Source: Vibrio hepatarius (GTDB lineage Bacteria > Pseudomonadota > Gammaproteobacteria > Enterobacterales > Vibrionaceae). From it: 64,000 bases of DNA. The notes beneath the pieces are model-generated. The model had not been told where the DNA came from, made no database searches, and saw nothing but the letters and a program-made list of their open reading frames with translations. How positions within the stretch are numbered: position 1 is the stretch's first letter; every line of letters begins with the position of its first letter. A program made the translations under genes and the position numbers. Location of the stretch: positions 1-64,000 of the forward strand of contig NZ_JAATOO010000003.1 in the NCBI RefSeq assembly GCF_011806575.1, in the 5' to 3' direction. Below, piece after piece: positions 27,125 to 35,082 of the stretch.

Positions 27125-28262
27125 GAAAAACTCAATTAAATTACTTCCAATCGCGCTGGCAATTACCGCATCGTCAGCAACCGCTGCAAACTACGCAGTT
27201 GAAGCCCGTGGTGACGCTATGGGTGGCGTAGGGGTTGTATCAGCAAACTTTCTCACCGCTCCTTTTTACAACCCAGCTCTCACTGCAATTTACCGTCGCA
27301 ATGATGACATTGGCATGCTCTTACCAAGTATTGGTGGATCTTACACCGACGATGGTGAGCTAATTGATGGCATCGACGATGCGAGTGATTTGATCAAAGG
27401 GGCATCATCAGATCCATCGAAAGCCTCTCAACTGCAAACTACGCTAGATAATATGCGTGGTGACCAATTGAAAGTTGAGTTAGGCGCTGCCGCTGCATTT
27501 GCATTGCCAAACCGTTTTGTCGCTGCAAACTTGTTTGGTAAAGCGTATACAGAATCATTTGTTAGCCCGGAGATCCCAGATACCGGAGATACAATAGCAG
27601 ACGCGAACAACAGCCGAGTTAGAGCAGTATCAGTTGGTGTTGCTGAAGTAGGCTTAGCGTTAGCCAAGTATCAAACCTTCCTTGGTCAACATATCGCGTT
27701 TGGCGTATCACCTAAAATCCAGCGTGTATACACTTATGTTTATGAAGCAAGTCTTGAAAGTTACGACATCAAAGACATTCGTGAAAATGACACGGGTGAA
27801 ACGGTATTTAACTTAGACGCTGGTTTCGTTTGGTTCTACGGCCCATTGCGCGCAGGTATCTCTGCAACTAACCTAGTTGGTCGTGACATTGAAACTGAAT
27901 CATTGCCATCAAATCCTACGAAAACGTACGCTTATGAATTGAGACCATCTTACACAGTTGGTTTTGGCTTAGTCGGTGATTACGCGACACTTAGCGTCGA
28001 CTATGACCTTAATGAAGCGGAGCGCTATACAGATTTCGATGACAATACACAAATGATTCGAATCGGTGGTGAAATTGATATTCTACGTCAGTTGAAACTA
28101 CGTGCCGGTTGGAAACGTAACCTCGCATATGATGATCTAGACGATACGTTGACCGCTGGTATCGGTTTGTCACCACTTAACTTATTCCAGTTAGATGTCG
28201 GTGCAAGTTATACCAACGAAAACTCAGCGGGTTTATACGTAAACTTCTTAACCAGCTATTAG
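27123..28262 (+). CDS. vxrD: TraF-like conjugal transfer family outer-membrane protein (VxrD)
   Basis: A 379-residue protein with a signal peptide (MKNSIKLLPIALAITASSATA) and NYAVEARGDAMGGVGVVSANFLTAPFYNPAL, the start typical of the TraF_2/FadL-like barrel proteins labelled conjugal transfer protein TraF. The rest has strand-rich repeats ending in GLYVNFLTSY, with an aromatic C-terminus that fits an outer-membrane barrel. Despite the family label no conjugation genes are present. It is the fourth gene of the vxr cluster. Confidence 0.75.
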   Translation: MKNSIKLLPIALAITASSATAANYAVEARGDAMGGVGVVSANFLTAPFYNPALTAIYRRNDDIGMLLPSIGGSYTDDGELIDGIDDASDLIKGASSDPSKASQLQTTLDNMRGDQLKVELGAAAAFALPNRFVAANLFGKAYTESFVSPEIPDTGDTIADANNSRVRAVSVGVAEVGLALAKYQTFLGQHIAFGVSPKIQRVYTYVYEASLESYDIKDIRENDTGETVFNLDAGFVWFYGPLRAGISATNLVGRDIETESLPSNPTKTYAYELRPSYTVGFGLVGDYATLSVDYDLNEAERYTDFDDNTQMIRIGGEIDILRQLKLRAGWKRNLAYDDLDDTLTAGIGLSPLNLFQLDVGASYTNENSAGLYVNFLTSY

Positions 28263-28330
28263 AGCTGCGTCTAGCATTCAACTCTGTTTCGTACTATAGT
28301 CGGCTCCTAATTTGATTAGGAGCCTTTTTA

Positions 28331-28483
28331 ATGTTTGACGATTTACCAACACTGAGCCATGAAGAGCAGCAGAAAGCTGTTGAGAAAATCCAGCAATTGA
28401 TGTCGGAAGGGATCAGCACTGCGCAAGCAATAAAAATGGTCGCTGAAGAAATTCGAGCAAAAGCGGCTAGCAAACCAGAGTAG
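28331..28483 (+). CDS. yoaH: YoaH family (UPF0181) protein, VxrE position
   Basis: A 50-residue helical protein, [20 protein letters not shown] at its start, which matches E. coli YoaH in length and sequence (LPSLTHEQQQKAVERIQ from memory). It contains the [15 protein letters not shown] helix. It lies 68 bases after vxrD and corresponds in position to vxrE of V. cholerae. An AGGAG ribosome site lies 8-12 bases upstream. Function unknown. Confidence 0.9.
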   Translation: MFDDLPTLSHEEQQKAVEKIQQLMSEGISTAQAIKMVAEEIRAKAASKPE

Positions 28484-28519
28484 GGTAGCTAACCTCAGTT
28501 TCTTTTCTCCCAGTTTAAG

Positions 28520-28554
28520 GCGGGCAGTTGTGAAAACAACTGTCCGCTTTTTTG
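28520..28554 (+). terminator. Terminator after yoaH
   Basis: GCGGGCAGTTGT-GAAA-ACAACTGTCCGC, one mismatch in 12 pairs, followed by TTTTTT. It closes the vxr cluster. Confidence 0.88.
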
Positions 28555-30011
28555 TCTTTTGAATTTGTTCTTAGAACGGCGCAGCTCTTATCTCTTTATG
28601 CATTATAACCATAATTCATCCTGTCATTAGTAGCAGAATGCACTAGTCCTAAAACTTAACAATCAACAAATCTAGGCGTTTTATACATTTCTGAAAGTTT
28701 TATGTAACCCAAAATTACCCATCACCGGAAAGGAAGAAACCCTTACTAAACAACTAGTTATGGTAGAGTTTTATGCTGACGAGGTTCTTGAATTGCCATC
28801 CGTTGTAATAAAATTACAAAACTGTAGTTCATGTCTGCAAGCGCTTACTTTCGTCTGGAGTATTATTCTGTGGTGTTGCAGTGTAACAATACAGGTTGAG
28901 TTTATACTTGGTGACTGCATGGCGTGAAGCTAATCGATCAAAAATGTATCTATGAAATTTAAGGCGGCTATATTGGTAGAAATGATGTAGTGACAATGTC
29001 ACTTAATGAGTATTCTAAGGATTTTGCTAGATTCGAAATGCGACACTTATTAGTAGCCCAGATTCAACGAACAAATTTGAACCGCATAACTATTGGTGCT
29101 TGATTGTCCATACGAATCCACAAAAGTTAACCATGGCAATCGAAAGACTGAGACTAGTAAGTATTATTAAAGATTCTTATGCACCTGACCAATTAGGCAT
29201 GGTTAACCAATGGAATTCACCAGATGAGGTCGCGGGAATCTAGGGGTCGAACCGTTTTATTGTCCAGTTAGAGGGGACTACAAAAACAGGGTATCTACCT
29301 GCAACCAAAACAAGCAAAAGTGGTATCACTATTGATTAGTGATTTGTTAGGTGCAAGATCATTGAAAGACTAAAAAGCTTTAGGCTTCGCTCAAGAACTA
29401 ACTTATAAGCTCAGACCTTATTGTAGGAAAAGGCTTTCTATAAATTAGGCTGCTTTACAGCCTTAGCCACGTACCAAGCGTTCTTTTATGAACCGGTCTT
29501 AAACGCTTGTTACGTTGTTTTCTTAAGAAAAAGATAGCTTCATAATTTTTAGCCTTATCGTTATTTTCAAGTAAGTGGTTTTTAATTTTACAAATAATGT
29601 TTCTAAGATCATCAGAACCTATTTGATGTGATATTTTATCCGATAAATTATTCATTAATGCAGCAGGCTTTAATTATCCCCCTTTAAATGTAAGGGTAAA
29701 CAGTACAATATATTAAATCAGACTCATAACCATCAATGCTTAACACAAGTAACAGGTATGTCGAATTGTTCTTAAACAATTGAATCGTCAAAATCTGCAC
29801 AAATTCTTATTTCATATTTATCTTTAGTTTAGATTGAAAAATTATCGTAATCCTCAGAAAACCAACAGACATAGAGTTTGATACTTAAATCAGTTTTGAG
29901 TAGAACAATTATGATAATGCCCACAAATTCAATATGTAAGCACAAGAAAACTTGGGAAAAAAAGCAAACAAATTATACTAGTAAATATAAAGTATAGAAT
30001 GAGGGAATGTT
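28555..30011. other. AT-rich, gene-poor variable segment
   Basis: About 1.45 kb with no convincing intact gene. Several short open stretches are seen (about 28759-28923, 28996-29103 and 29133-29240 on the plus strand), each ended by stops and in different frames. The stretch from 29133 (MAIERLRLVSIIKDS...) reads through a single TAG at 29241-29243 into about 35 more sense codons, so it may be a decayed gene. Base composition is clearly more AT-rich than the flanks. It probably represents an insertion or decay region between the vxr cluster and yciH. Confidence 0.5.
29455..29655 (-). CDS. Short basic ORF of unknown origin, possibly a gene fragment
   Basis: A 66-residue frame rich in Lys and Arg toward its end (FLRKQRNKRLRPVHKRTLG). 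No ribosome site is in the right place before its ATG. I do not recognise it. It lies in the variable segment and may be a remnant of a larger gene or spurious. Confidence 0.25.
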   Translation of the reverse strand: MNNLSDKISHQIGSDDLRNIICKIKNHLLENNDKAKNYEAIFFLRKQRNKRLRPVHKRTLGTWLRL

Positions 30012-30728
30012 ATGATTCTAAGGTTATTAACCACTCTGCCATTATTAGTGCTACTAGCAGGCTGTCCAATTGACGATGATAAAAGTTCGGGGATTAATTG
30101 TTGGGACATTAATATGAATCATGCAAATGATTTGGACGAAGATAAAAATGGTGACGGAGTATATGATACACAAGACTGTATTTCTCAACAAAGTGCGGTT
30201 TTTCAGAATCAAGATGCATTTTTTAATCACCAACATTTTTGTGAGGCATTTGCTGCTTTAGGTCAGTATCCAGACGGTTGTCCATCGATCACACATACGA
30301 CACCAACTGGGACACTTACTATGATTACTACCGCTGTGCTATTTGACGATTCAAATAATGGGTATACCTCCTGTAACTACTCCCCGAGTAATGGGCCTCT
30401 AAGTCTTGAATATCGTCCAGACACTGGCTTAGCTTACTGGGTTCTGGAAGGTGGGTATACTGCAAATCGCGTGGTTTTATCCAGACAGGATGTGATAGAG
30501 AACAACAGTTGCGTCGATCTTTGTTCAAGTGATAATAAGTGTATAGCTTCATTTGCTCGCACTCACACCAATGAGTCGTTTGATTGTTTTACAATGTATC
30601 ATTCCGATACTGTATCCGATTTTGAATCCTTGTGTGCTATAGATGAAGCAGGGAAACCAGGTACTGCGGCTCAATATTGCTTGTCTGGTTTGGGAGTTAA
30701 TTCAAGGTGGAATTCAATATGCCCATAA
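30012..30728 (+). CDS. Cys-rich lipoprotein with a calcium-binding-like repeat
   Basis: A 238-residue protein with a lipoprotein signal (LLVLLAGC, Cys18). Just after it, CWDINMNHANDLDEDKNGDG followed by VYDTQDC resembles the thrombospondin type 3 or dockerin-like Asp-rich calcium loop. The remaining part contains many Cys residues, suggesting several disulfides in a secreted domain. GAGGGA lies 5 bases before the ATG, so it looks expressed. It is flanked by a gene-poor segment and an IS remnant, which points to horizontal acquisition. Function unknown. Confidence 0.7.
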   Translation: MILRLLTTLPLLVLLAGCPIDDDKSSGINCWDINMNHANDLDEDKNGDGVYDTQDCISQQSAVFQNQDAFFNHQHFCEAFAALGQYPDGCPSITHTTPTGTLTMITTAVLFDDSNNGYTSCNYSPSNGPLSLEYRPDTGLAYWVLEGGYTANRVVLSRQDVIENNSCVDLCSSDNKCIASFARTHTNESFDCFTMYHSDTVSDFESLCAIDEAGKPGTAAQYCLSGLGVNSRWNSICP

Positions 30729-30771
30729 GACGAATATGATTGAAAAAGAGTAGGAGAGTTAGCTCCTACTC

Positions 30772-31117
30772 CTAGATATCACTGTAGAGTCCGATCGATT
30801 TGCCATGACGACTCAAATGTTCTCGCGTTACCACCACTTGGTCAAAGATGGATTCGGTCTCGCTAAAGCGGAGATTGATTAATCGACCACTCTCATCGTC
30901 TATGAAGACCAGTAGGTATCATCAGGCTACATCCTTCTAACCAATCGTGGTGAGAGCCGTCAACTTTTATGAGTTCACCCAGGCAATCACAACGGTAACG
31001 AGGCTTATGAAGTTCGATAGCTTTTCTAATGCAAACATTTTGACTAAGTCGATGTTCATGTACGTCTGCTAAAACTTTAAATCGTTGAACGTCTCGGTCA
31101 CTTATTGAAATTAGCAT
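30772..31117 (-). pseudogene. Decayed ISNCY-type transposase
   Basis: The reverse strand encodes MLISISDRDVQRFKVLADVHEHRLSQ (the N-terminal start of the transposase) joined directly to PRYRCDCLGELIKVDGSHHDW, so roughly 100 internal codons are missing. A frame disruption near 30905-30930 then leads into VFIDDESGRLINLRFSETES and HGKSIGLYSDI followed by a stop. These are the catalytic-core motifs of ISNCY-family (IS1202-like) transposases, including the first and second DDE acidic residues (DGSHHDW and FIDD). The C-terminal half is absent. It is clearly non-functional. The match was made from memory of the family. Confidence 0.75.
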
Positions 31118-31160
31118 CGGTTTTGGTCCTCAAGCTAATGGAAATCCATTGAGCATAAGA

Positions 31161-31199
31161 GGACATTTCTAAGTTACCCAAACCGGACATTGCTAAATT
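31161..31199. repeat. Direct repeat GGACATTnCTAAnTT, end of the IS remnant
   Basis: GGACATTTCTAAGTT (31161-31175) and GGACATTGCTAAATT (31185-31199) are 24 bases apart just upstream of the transposase start. Repeats of this kind occur at the ends of ISNCY elements as transposase-binding sites, so this marks the surviving end of the element. The other end was not found. Confidence 0.55.
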
Positions 31200-31392
31200 T
31201 CCCTATCACCCTTAGTACGTATTATGTACGTTATGTTAAATGTAGTTCATTAATAAATAGAGCACATCGGTGCTCTATTCTATTGTTTGGTAAGTGCTGC
31301 GTTTATATGGTAATTCATTCAACATAAAGATTTACCATAAAATACCTAATAATCAGTTTGATAATCAGAGATTAACAAACCAATTGTTAGGT

Positions 31393-31704
31393 TTAGCCAC
31401 CTGCAAGTTTTACTGTGAAACCTTTCTTTTCTAGGTGCGCTTTGATTTTCTCACGTGCATCACCTTGTATTTCAATGTTACCGTCTTTAACTGAACCACC
31501 GCAGCCACAAACTTTCTTCAATTCTGCCGCCATGAGTTTAAGCGGTGCGTCATCCAAATCTAAACCAGTGACTATACAAACGCCTTTGCCTTTACGGCCT
31601 TTGGTCTGACGCTGTATACGCACAATGCCATCGCCTTTAGGACGCTGTTGCTTTTCTTCTTCTGGTTTAATGCGACCCACATCGGTCGAATATACAAGAC
31701 TCAT
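31393..31704 (-). CDS. yciH: YciH, SUI1/eIF1-like translation factor
   Basis: The 103-residue protein has the SUI1 core: GKGVCIVTGLDLDDAPLKLM, KVCGCGGSVKDGNIEIQG and a C-terminal LEKKGFTVKLAGG. E. coli YciH is a bacterial homologue of eukaryotic eIF1 and can affect initiation fidelity. It follows the DUF3319-like gene by 6 bases in the same direction, so these two form a unit. Confidence 0.92.
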   Translation of the reverse strand: MSLVYSTDVGRIKPEEEKQQRPKGDGIVRIQRQTKGRKGKGVCIVTGLDLDDAPLKLMAAELKKVCGCGGSVKDGNIEIQGDAREKIKAHLEKKGFTVKLAGG

Positions 31705-31710
31705 ATTAAA

Positions 31711-32091
31711 TTACTTCTTTAGTTGCTGTTGTTCAGCTTTCTGCTTTGCGACTAAGTATGCCTCGATATGCTTTTGGATGGCAAGCTTGCCACCTTTAAT
31801 TAACTTGCCGTTAAACATACAGTACCAACCGTTAGCTTCTCCAGTATCGTTCCTTATCGTAAAGCCGTTAAAGGTTTCCTGGGATCCCTTTGAAGCTTGT
31901 TGCCTCGATGCTTCTAAGGCACTGAACTCCTTTGGGTCGATCAGCGTCGCAGTATCACAAAACCAATCGATACTCTTCTTAACGGCTGCCAGACTCCCTG
32001 ACAACACGTGTTGTTTTATTTGCACCTGCCAGATATCCGTTGAATTTCCAGCCGTTTTGAGGGTAAAACCTCTATAAGAAGCAGCAGCCAT
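31711..32091 (-). CDS. DUF3319-like conserved Vibrio protein
   Basis: A 126-residue soluble protein. It contains two similar segments (SYRGFTLKTAGNSTDIWQVQIKQ and FNGFTIRNDTGEANGWYCMFNGK), suggesting an internal duplication of a small beta-unit followed by a helix. It resembles the DUF3319 family; function unknown. It is the first gene of a unit with yciH. Confidence 0.65.
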   Translation of the reverse strand: MAAASYRGFTLKTAGNSTDIWQVQIKQHVLSGSLAAVKKSIDWFCDTATLIDPKEFSALEASRQQASKGSQETFNGFTIRNDTGEANGWYCMFNGKLIKGGKLAIQKHIEAYLVAKQKAEQQQLKK

Positions 32092-32189
32092 AATCGTTAT
32101 TCTATTGGTATTATTTCTCTTAATAATAATTGTATCTAACTCATTATCAAGTATATTTGTACACGATAAGGTTGTTATAGTGCACTAAA

Positions 32190-33146
32190 ATGCAAAAAAA
32201 GATACGTTTGATAACCAACGAAGCCGAAAAGAGTCAATATCTGAATCTATTTTCTAAAGAGATATCTGTCGAACAAATGGATGTTCTTACTGATGGACAG
32301 TATTCACGAAACTCTTTATTGGCAATGACAAAAGATTGGAATTTATTTGTTGAATTCTGTCAGAAAAAGTCTGTGCGCCCTCTTCCTGCCGCTGCGACAG
32401 CGATGCGCTTGTTTATCGAAAAAGAGTCTATATCAAGAAAGTACGCAACCATAAAGCGTTACGCGGTCACTATTGGTTTAATCCATCGTATACTCCAATT
32501 GGTTGACCCCAGCGCAAGCTCTTCTGTAAAGCTCGCTATATCAAAACTTAGGTTGGATAAAGCGGGAGACGCTAAGGCGACAGACGCTTTTGAAAAACAG
32601 CACCTTGAGCAGTTAACTAAACTACTTTCTGGTTCTGAACACCCGAGAGATATACGTAACTTAGCCATTTATCATCTTATGTTTGAGTGCCTTCTTAAGC
32701 GCGGTGAGCTTCGAGATCTAACTGAAGATAATTTATTGTTCGATGCTGAAGGTATTCAAGTGATGTTGGGTAGTCAAACCTATCCATTGTGTAAAACTGC
32801 CGAGCTCTGTTTGCGTAAATGGCTTGCACTTCGAAACCCTAATAGCCGCGTACTGTTCACTGCAATAAGCAAGTATGGCAATGTCGATGATCGTCGACTT
32901 GATGATTCTTCCATTTATCGAATTCTACGCAATGCGAGCGATAAACTTGGCTTAGATTTGAAGTTTTCTGGTCAATCACTGCGCGTAGGTGCCGCAAGAG
33001 AGTTGGCCAAACAAGGAACTAGAGTGAAGGATATTCAGCAGCAAGGCCGTTGGTTAAGCGCGGCAATGCCCTATTACTATGTCGGTAATAAGGCGTTAGC
33101 CAGCGCTGAACGTATGGTGTTTAAACGATTTAAACCCTGGAATTAA
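32190..33146 (+). CDS. Solitary tyrosine recombinase/integrase with altered HxxR motif
   Basis: A 318-residue protein. The N-terminal SAM-like core-binding region (about 25-120) is followed by a phage-integrase catalytic domain (about 135-310). Catalytic residues visible are Arg171 (LLKRGELRDL), Arg265 in SGQSLRVGAA, Trp288 in QGRW and a Tyr among 295-297 (MPYYYV). The usual His of HxxR is Gln262. No attachment site, excision gene or cargo is recognisable, so it does not mark an obvious island. It overlaps the 3' end of the convergent ddl gene by 4 bases, which suggests long residence. Confidence 0.82.
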   Translation: MQKKIRLITNEAEKSQYLNLFSKEISVEQMDVLTDGQYSRNSLLAMTKDWNLFVEFCQKKSVRPLPAAATAMRLFIEKESISRKYATIKRYAVTIGLIHRILQLVDPSASSSVKLAISKLRLDKAGDAKATDAFEKQHLEQLTKLLSGSEHPRDIRNLAIYHLMFECLLKRGELRDLTEDNLLFDAEGIQVMLGSQTYPLCKTAELCLRKWLALRNPNSRVLFTAISKYGNVDDRRLDDSSIYRILRNASDKLGLDLKFSGQSLRVGAARELAKQGTRVKDIQQQGRWLSAAMPYYYVGNKALASAERMVFKRFKPWN

Positions 33147-34135
33147 AGCGAGTTTCGTACACAGTCGGCCAAGAACTCAGAGAACTTATGTCCATTGTGC
33201 TCAAGCATTTTCGGGAACATTGAAATTGGCGTCATTCCCGGGAAGGTATTGACTTCGTTCAGGTAGATCTTTCCATCAGGCGTCAGGAAGAAGTCGATAC
33301 GAGACAAATGACGCAAACGCATTTGCGTAAAGACTTTTTCCGAACTGGCACGAATAATCTCTTGCTGTTCTTCCGTCAGGTTCGTGGCTTCAACATCTGT
33401 TGTTGAATGGCTGGCTTCGCTGTATTTTTCTTCGTACGTGTAGAATGCGTCTTCAGGGGCTTTTATCTCGCCAGGCTTAGTAATGAACAGCTCGCCATTC
33501 AGTTGGTATGCTGCCACCTCAAGTTCACGAGGTTTTACCGCCTGTTCAACCAGCACTTGGTCTGAATAACTGAATGCATCATCAAGTGCTTTTTGAAGCA
33601 ACGCTTCTTCAGATACCTTATAACAACCTACCGATGAGCCTTGTCGCGCAGCTTTAACAAATACGGTGCCCCATTTATCAAGCGCTTGCTTGCTACTTTC
33701 GAATGACTGCTGATTGTTTTCTGATAGAAAAATATAGGGCGTATTTGGGATGCCTAATGCGTCATACCAAAGTTTTGAAGTGATTTTGTTGAAGCTGTTG
33801 GTGCTTGCTTCTGGTCCACAGCCCAAATAAGGAATACCTGATAGCTCCAGCATCGATTGGATGTCACCCGTTTCACCTGGGTAACCGTGAATACAAGGTA
33901 CAACAAAATCCAATTTGATCGACTCTTGTTCTGTGTTCAATGTACCACTGTTGGTATCTAGGTAGACAAGTTTACCTTCATTGGTATACCAGCCATCTTT
34001 CTTCATAGTCACTCGAACCACACTAAACTCTGGGGTCAGCTCGAGTTGTTGTTGAAGAAAATTAGCAGAAATTAGTGACACTTCGTGCTCAGCTGAGCCG
34101 CCACCACAAAGTAGTAAGATTGTCGTATTAGTCAT
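33143..34135 (-). CDS. ddl: D-alanine--D-alanine ligase
   Basis: The 330-residue ATP-grasp enzyme joins two D-Ala for peptidoglycan precursors. It shows CGGGSAEHEVSLISA at the N-terminus, CIHGYPGETGDIQSMLELSGIPYLG, the ATP-binding KAARQGSSVGCYKV and the metal-binding YLNEVNTFPGMTP. Length is slightly short of DdlA (364) but all motifs are intact. Vibrios usually have another ddl in the main cell-division cluster, so this is a second copy. It is a single-gene unit here. Confidence 0.93.
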   Translation of the reverse strand: MTNTTILLLCGGGSAEHEVSLISANFLQQQLELTPEFSVVRVTMKKDGWYTNEGKLVYLDTNSGTLNTEQESIKLDFVVPCIHGYPGETGDIQSMLELSGIPYLGCGPEASTNSFNKITSKLWYDALGIPNTPYIFLSENNQQSFESSKQALDKWGTVFVKAARQGSSVGCYKVSEEALLQKALDDAFSYSDQVLVEQAVKPRELEVAAYQLNGELFITKPGEIKAPEDAFYTYEEKYSEASHSTTDVEATNLTEEQQEIIRASSEKVFTQMRLRHLSRIDFFLTPDGKIYLNEVNTFPGMTPISMFPKMLEHNGHKFSEFLADCVRNSL

Positions 34136-34263
34136 TAAAAGATCTTTCCGTGATACAACAGGTGCATTGGTGCGGTTATGATAATAGAAAGCGGCGAAAG
34201 TTACACGGGTTTAGCGTGTTTACTCGTACAGGATCCTAATTAACCGGCCAATAAACAGACACT

Positions 34264-34287
34264 AAAAAGGGGCAAACGCCCCTTTTT
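34264..34287 (-). terminator. Terminator after the SPOR lipoprotein gene
   Basis: AAAAAGGGGC-AAAC-GCCCCTTTTT, a perfect stem three bases after the SPOR gene stop. Confidence 0.85.
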
Positions 34288-34289
34288 AA

Positions 34290-34865
34290 TTAATTGAGTT
34301 TGTTTAGCGATGGGTAGTCAGAGTTTTTGATCGTATCGATACTCTTAACAAATGGTTTCAAAGATTGGAAATCTTGTGGAAGTGAACCAATAGCTGCTTT
34401 CGCGTCTGCAGGTGTTGCGTAATCACCGTAAAGAACTGTGTACCACTTAGTCCCGTTTACGACTTTATAGTTTTCCCAAATTGGCTGTTCGTTTTGAGGC
34501 AGTTTACGTGCAAACTGCTCCACTTTAGCTTGTGAACCAACAGCAACGACTTGAATCGTGTAACCAAAGCGCGCGTTTGCTGACTTCTGTTTTTCTGTCG
34601 GAGGCGTGATTGCAACCGTCGGTTTCTTGCTAGGCGTCATCTTCACAACCTGTTTTTCAGGTTTTGGTGACATCTTAACGACTGTTGGCTGAACGTTGGT
34701 TTCAGTAATACCTTCCGAAACACCCTCTTGAGTAACAACAGGCTCAACAACTTTAGGTGCTTGGTAATCTTCGCGATAACTCTCAGAGCTAACATCTGTT
34801 ACGTAATCACTTGAAACACAAGCGCTCAACAGGGCAGATAAGCCAACAATTGCTATTTTTTTCAT
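34290..34865 (-). CDS. SPOR domain lipoprotein
   Basis: A 191-residue protein. The lipoprotein signal MKKIAIVGLSALLSAC puts the lipidated Cys at 16. A Pro/Val/Thr/Lys-rich linker (about 25-90) contains two repeats of VVKMSPKPEKQ / VVKMTPSKKP. A C-terminal SPOR domain (about 97-182, FGYTIQVVAVGSQAKVEQFARKL and WYTVLYGDYATPADAKAAI) binds denuded septal peptidoglycan in characterised homologues. The protein is thus likely tethered to a membrane and recruited to division sites. Single gene. Confidence 0.85.
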   Translation of the reverse strand: MKKIAIVGLSALLSACVSSDYVTDVSSESYREDYQAPKVVEPVVTQEGVSEGITETNVQPTVVKMSPKPEKQVVKMTPSKKPTVAITPPTEKQKSANARFGYTIQVVAVGSQAKVEQFARKLPQNEQPIWENYKVVNGTKWYTVLYGDYATPADAKAAIGSLPQDFQSLKPFVKSIDTIKNSDYPSLNKLN

Positions 34866-35082
34866 GAAATCTTCGAATGCCTTAACTAGAAATTACTGTA
34901 AATCATGCCGTTAGACACGAGCAGAATCAACCCACCATTTTATAAATGTTCGGATACTCTGTGACACATAACACAAACTCGGCGTGTTCACTCGTGATCT
35001 GATTAAAACAACGTCAAATCTTTACAGCATTGTTGCCAGAGCTTAGTTACGATTGTGAGGTAAACCTCTCCGGAGCTCTTCT

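Noticed and set aside
27123..28262. A conjugation system, suggested by the TraF label
   Set aside because: No other conjugation genes occur; the TraF_2-type family is a barrel-like envelope protein in the vxr cluster.
28555..30011. Integron cassette array (attC sites)
   Set aside because: No repeated attC-like dyads or spaced cassettes were visible in the gap.
32190..33146. Genomic island marked by the integrase
   Set aside because: Flanking genes (ddl, yciH) are core genes, no attachment-site duplication or tRNA gene was found, and the 3' end overlaps ddl.
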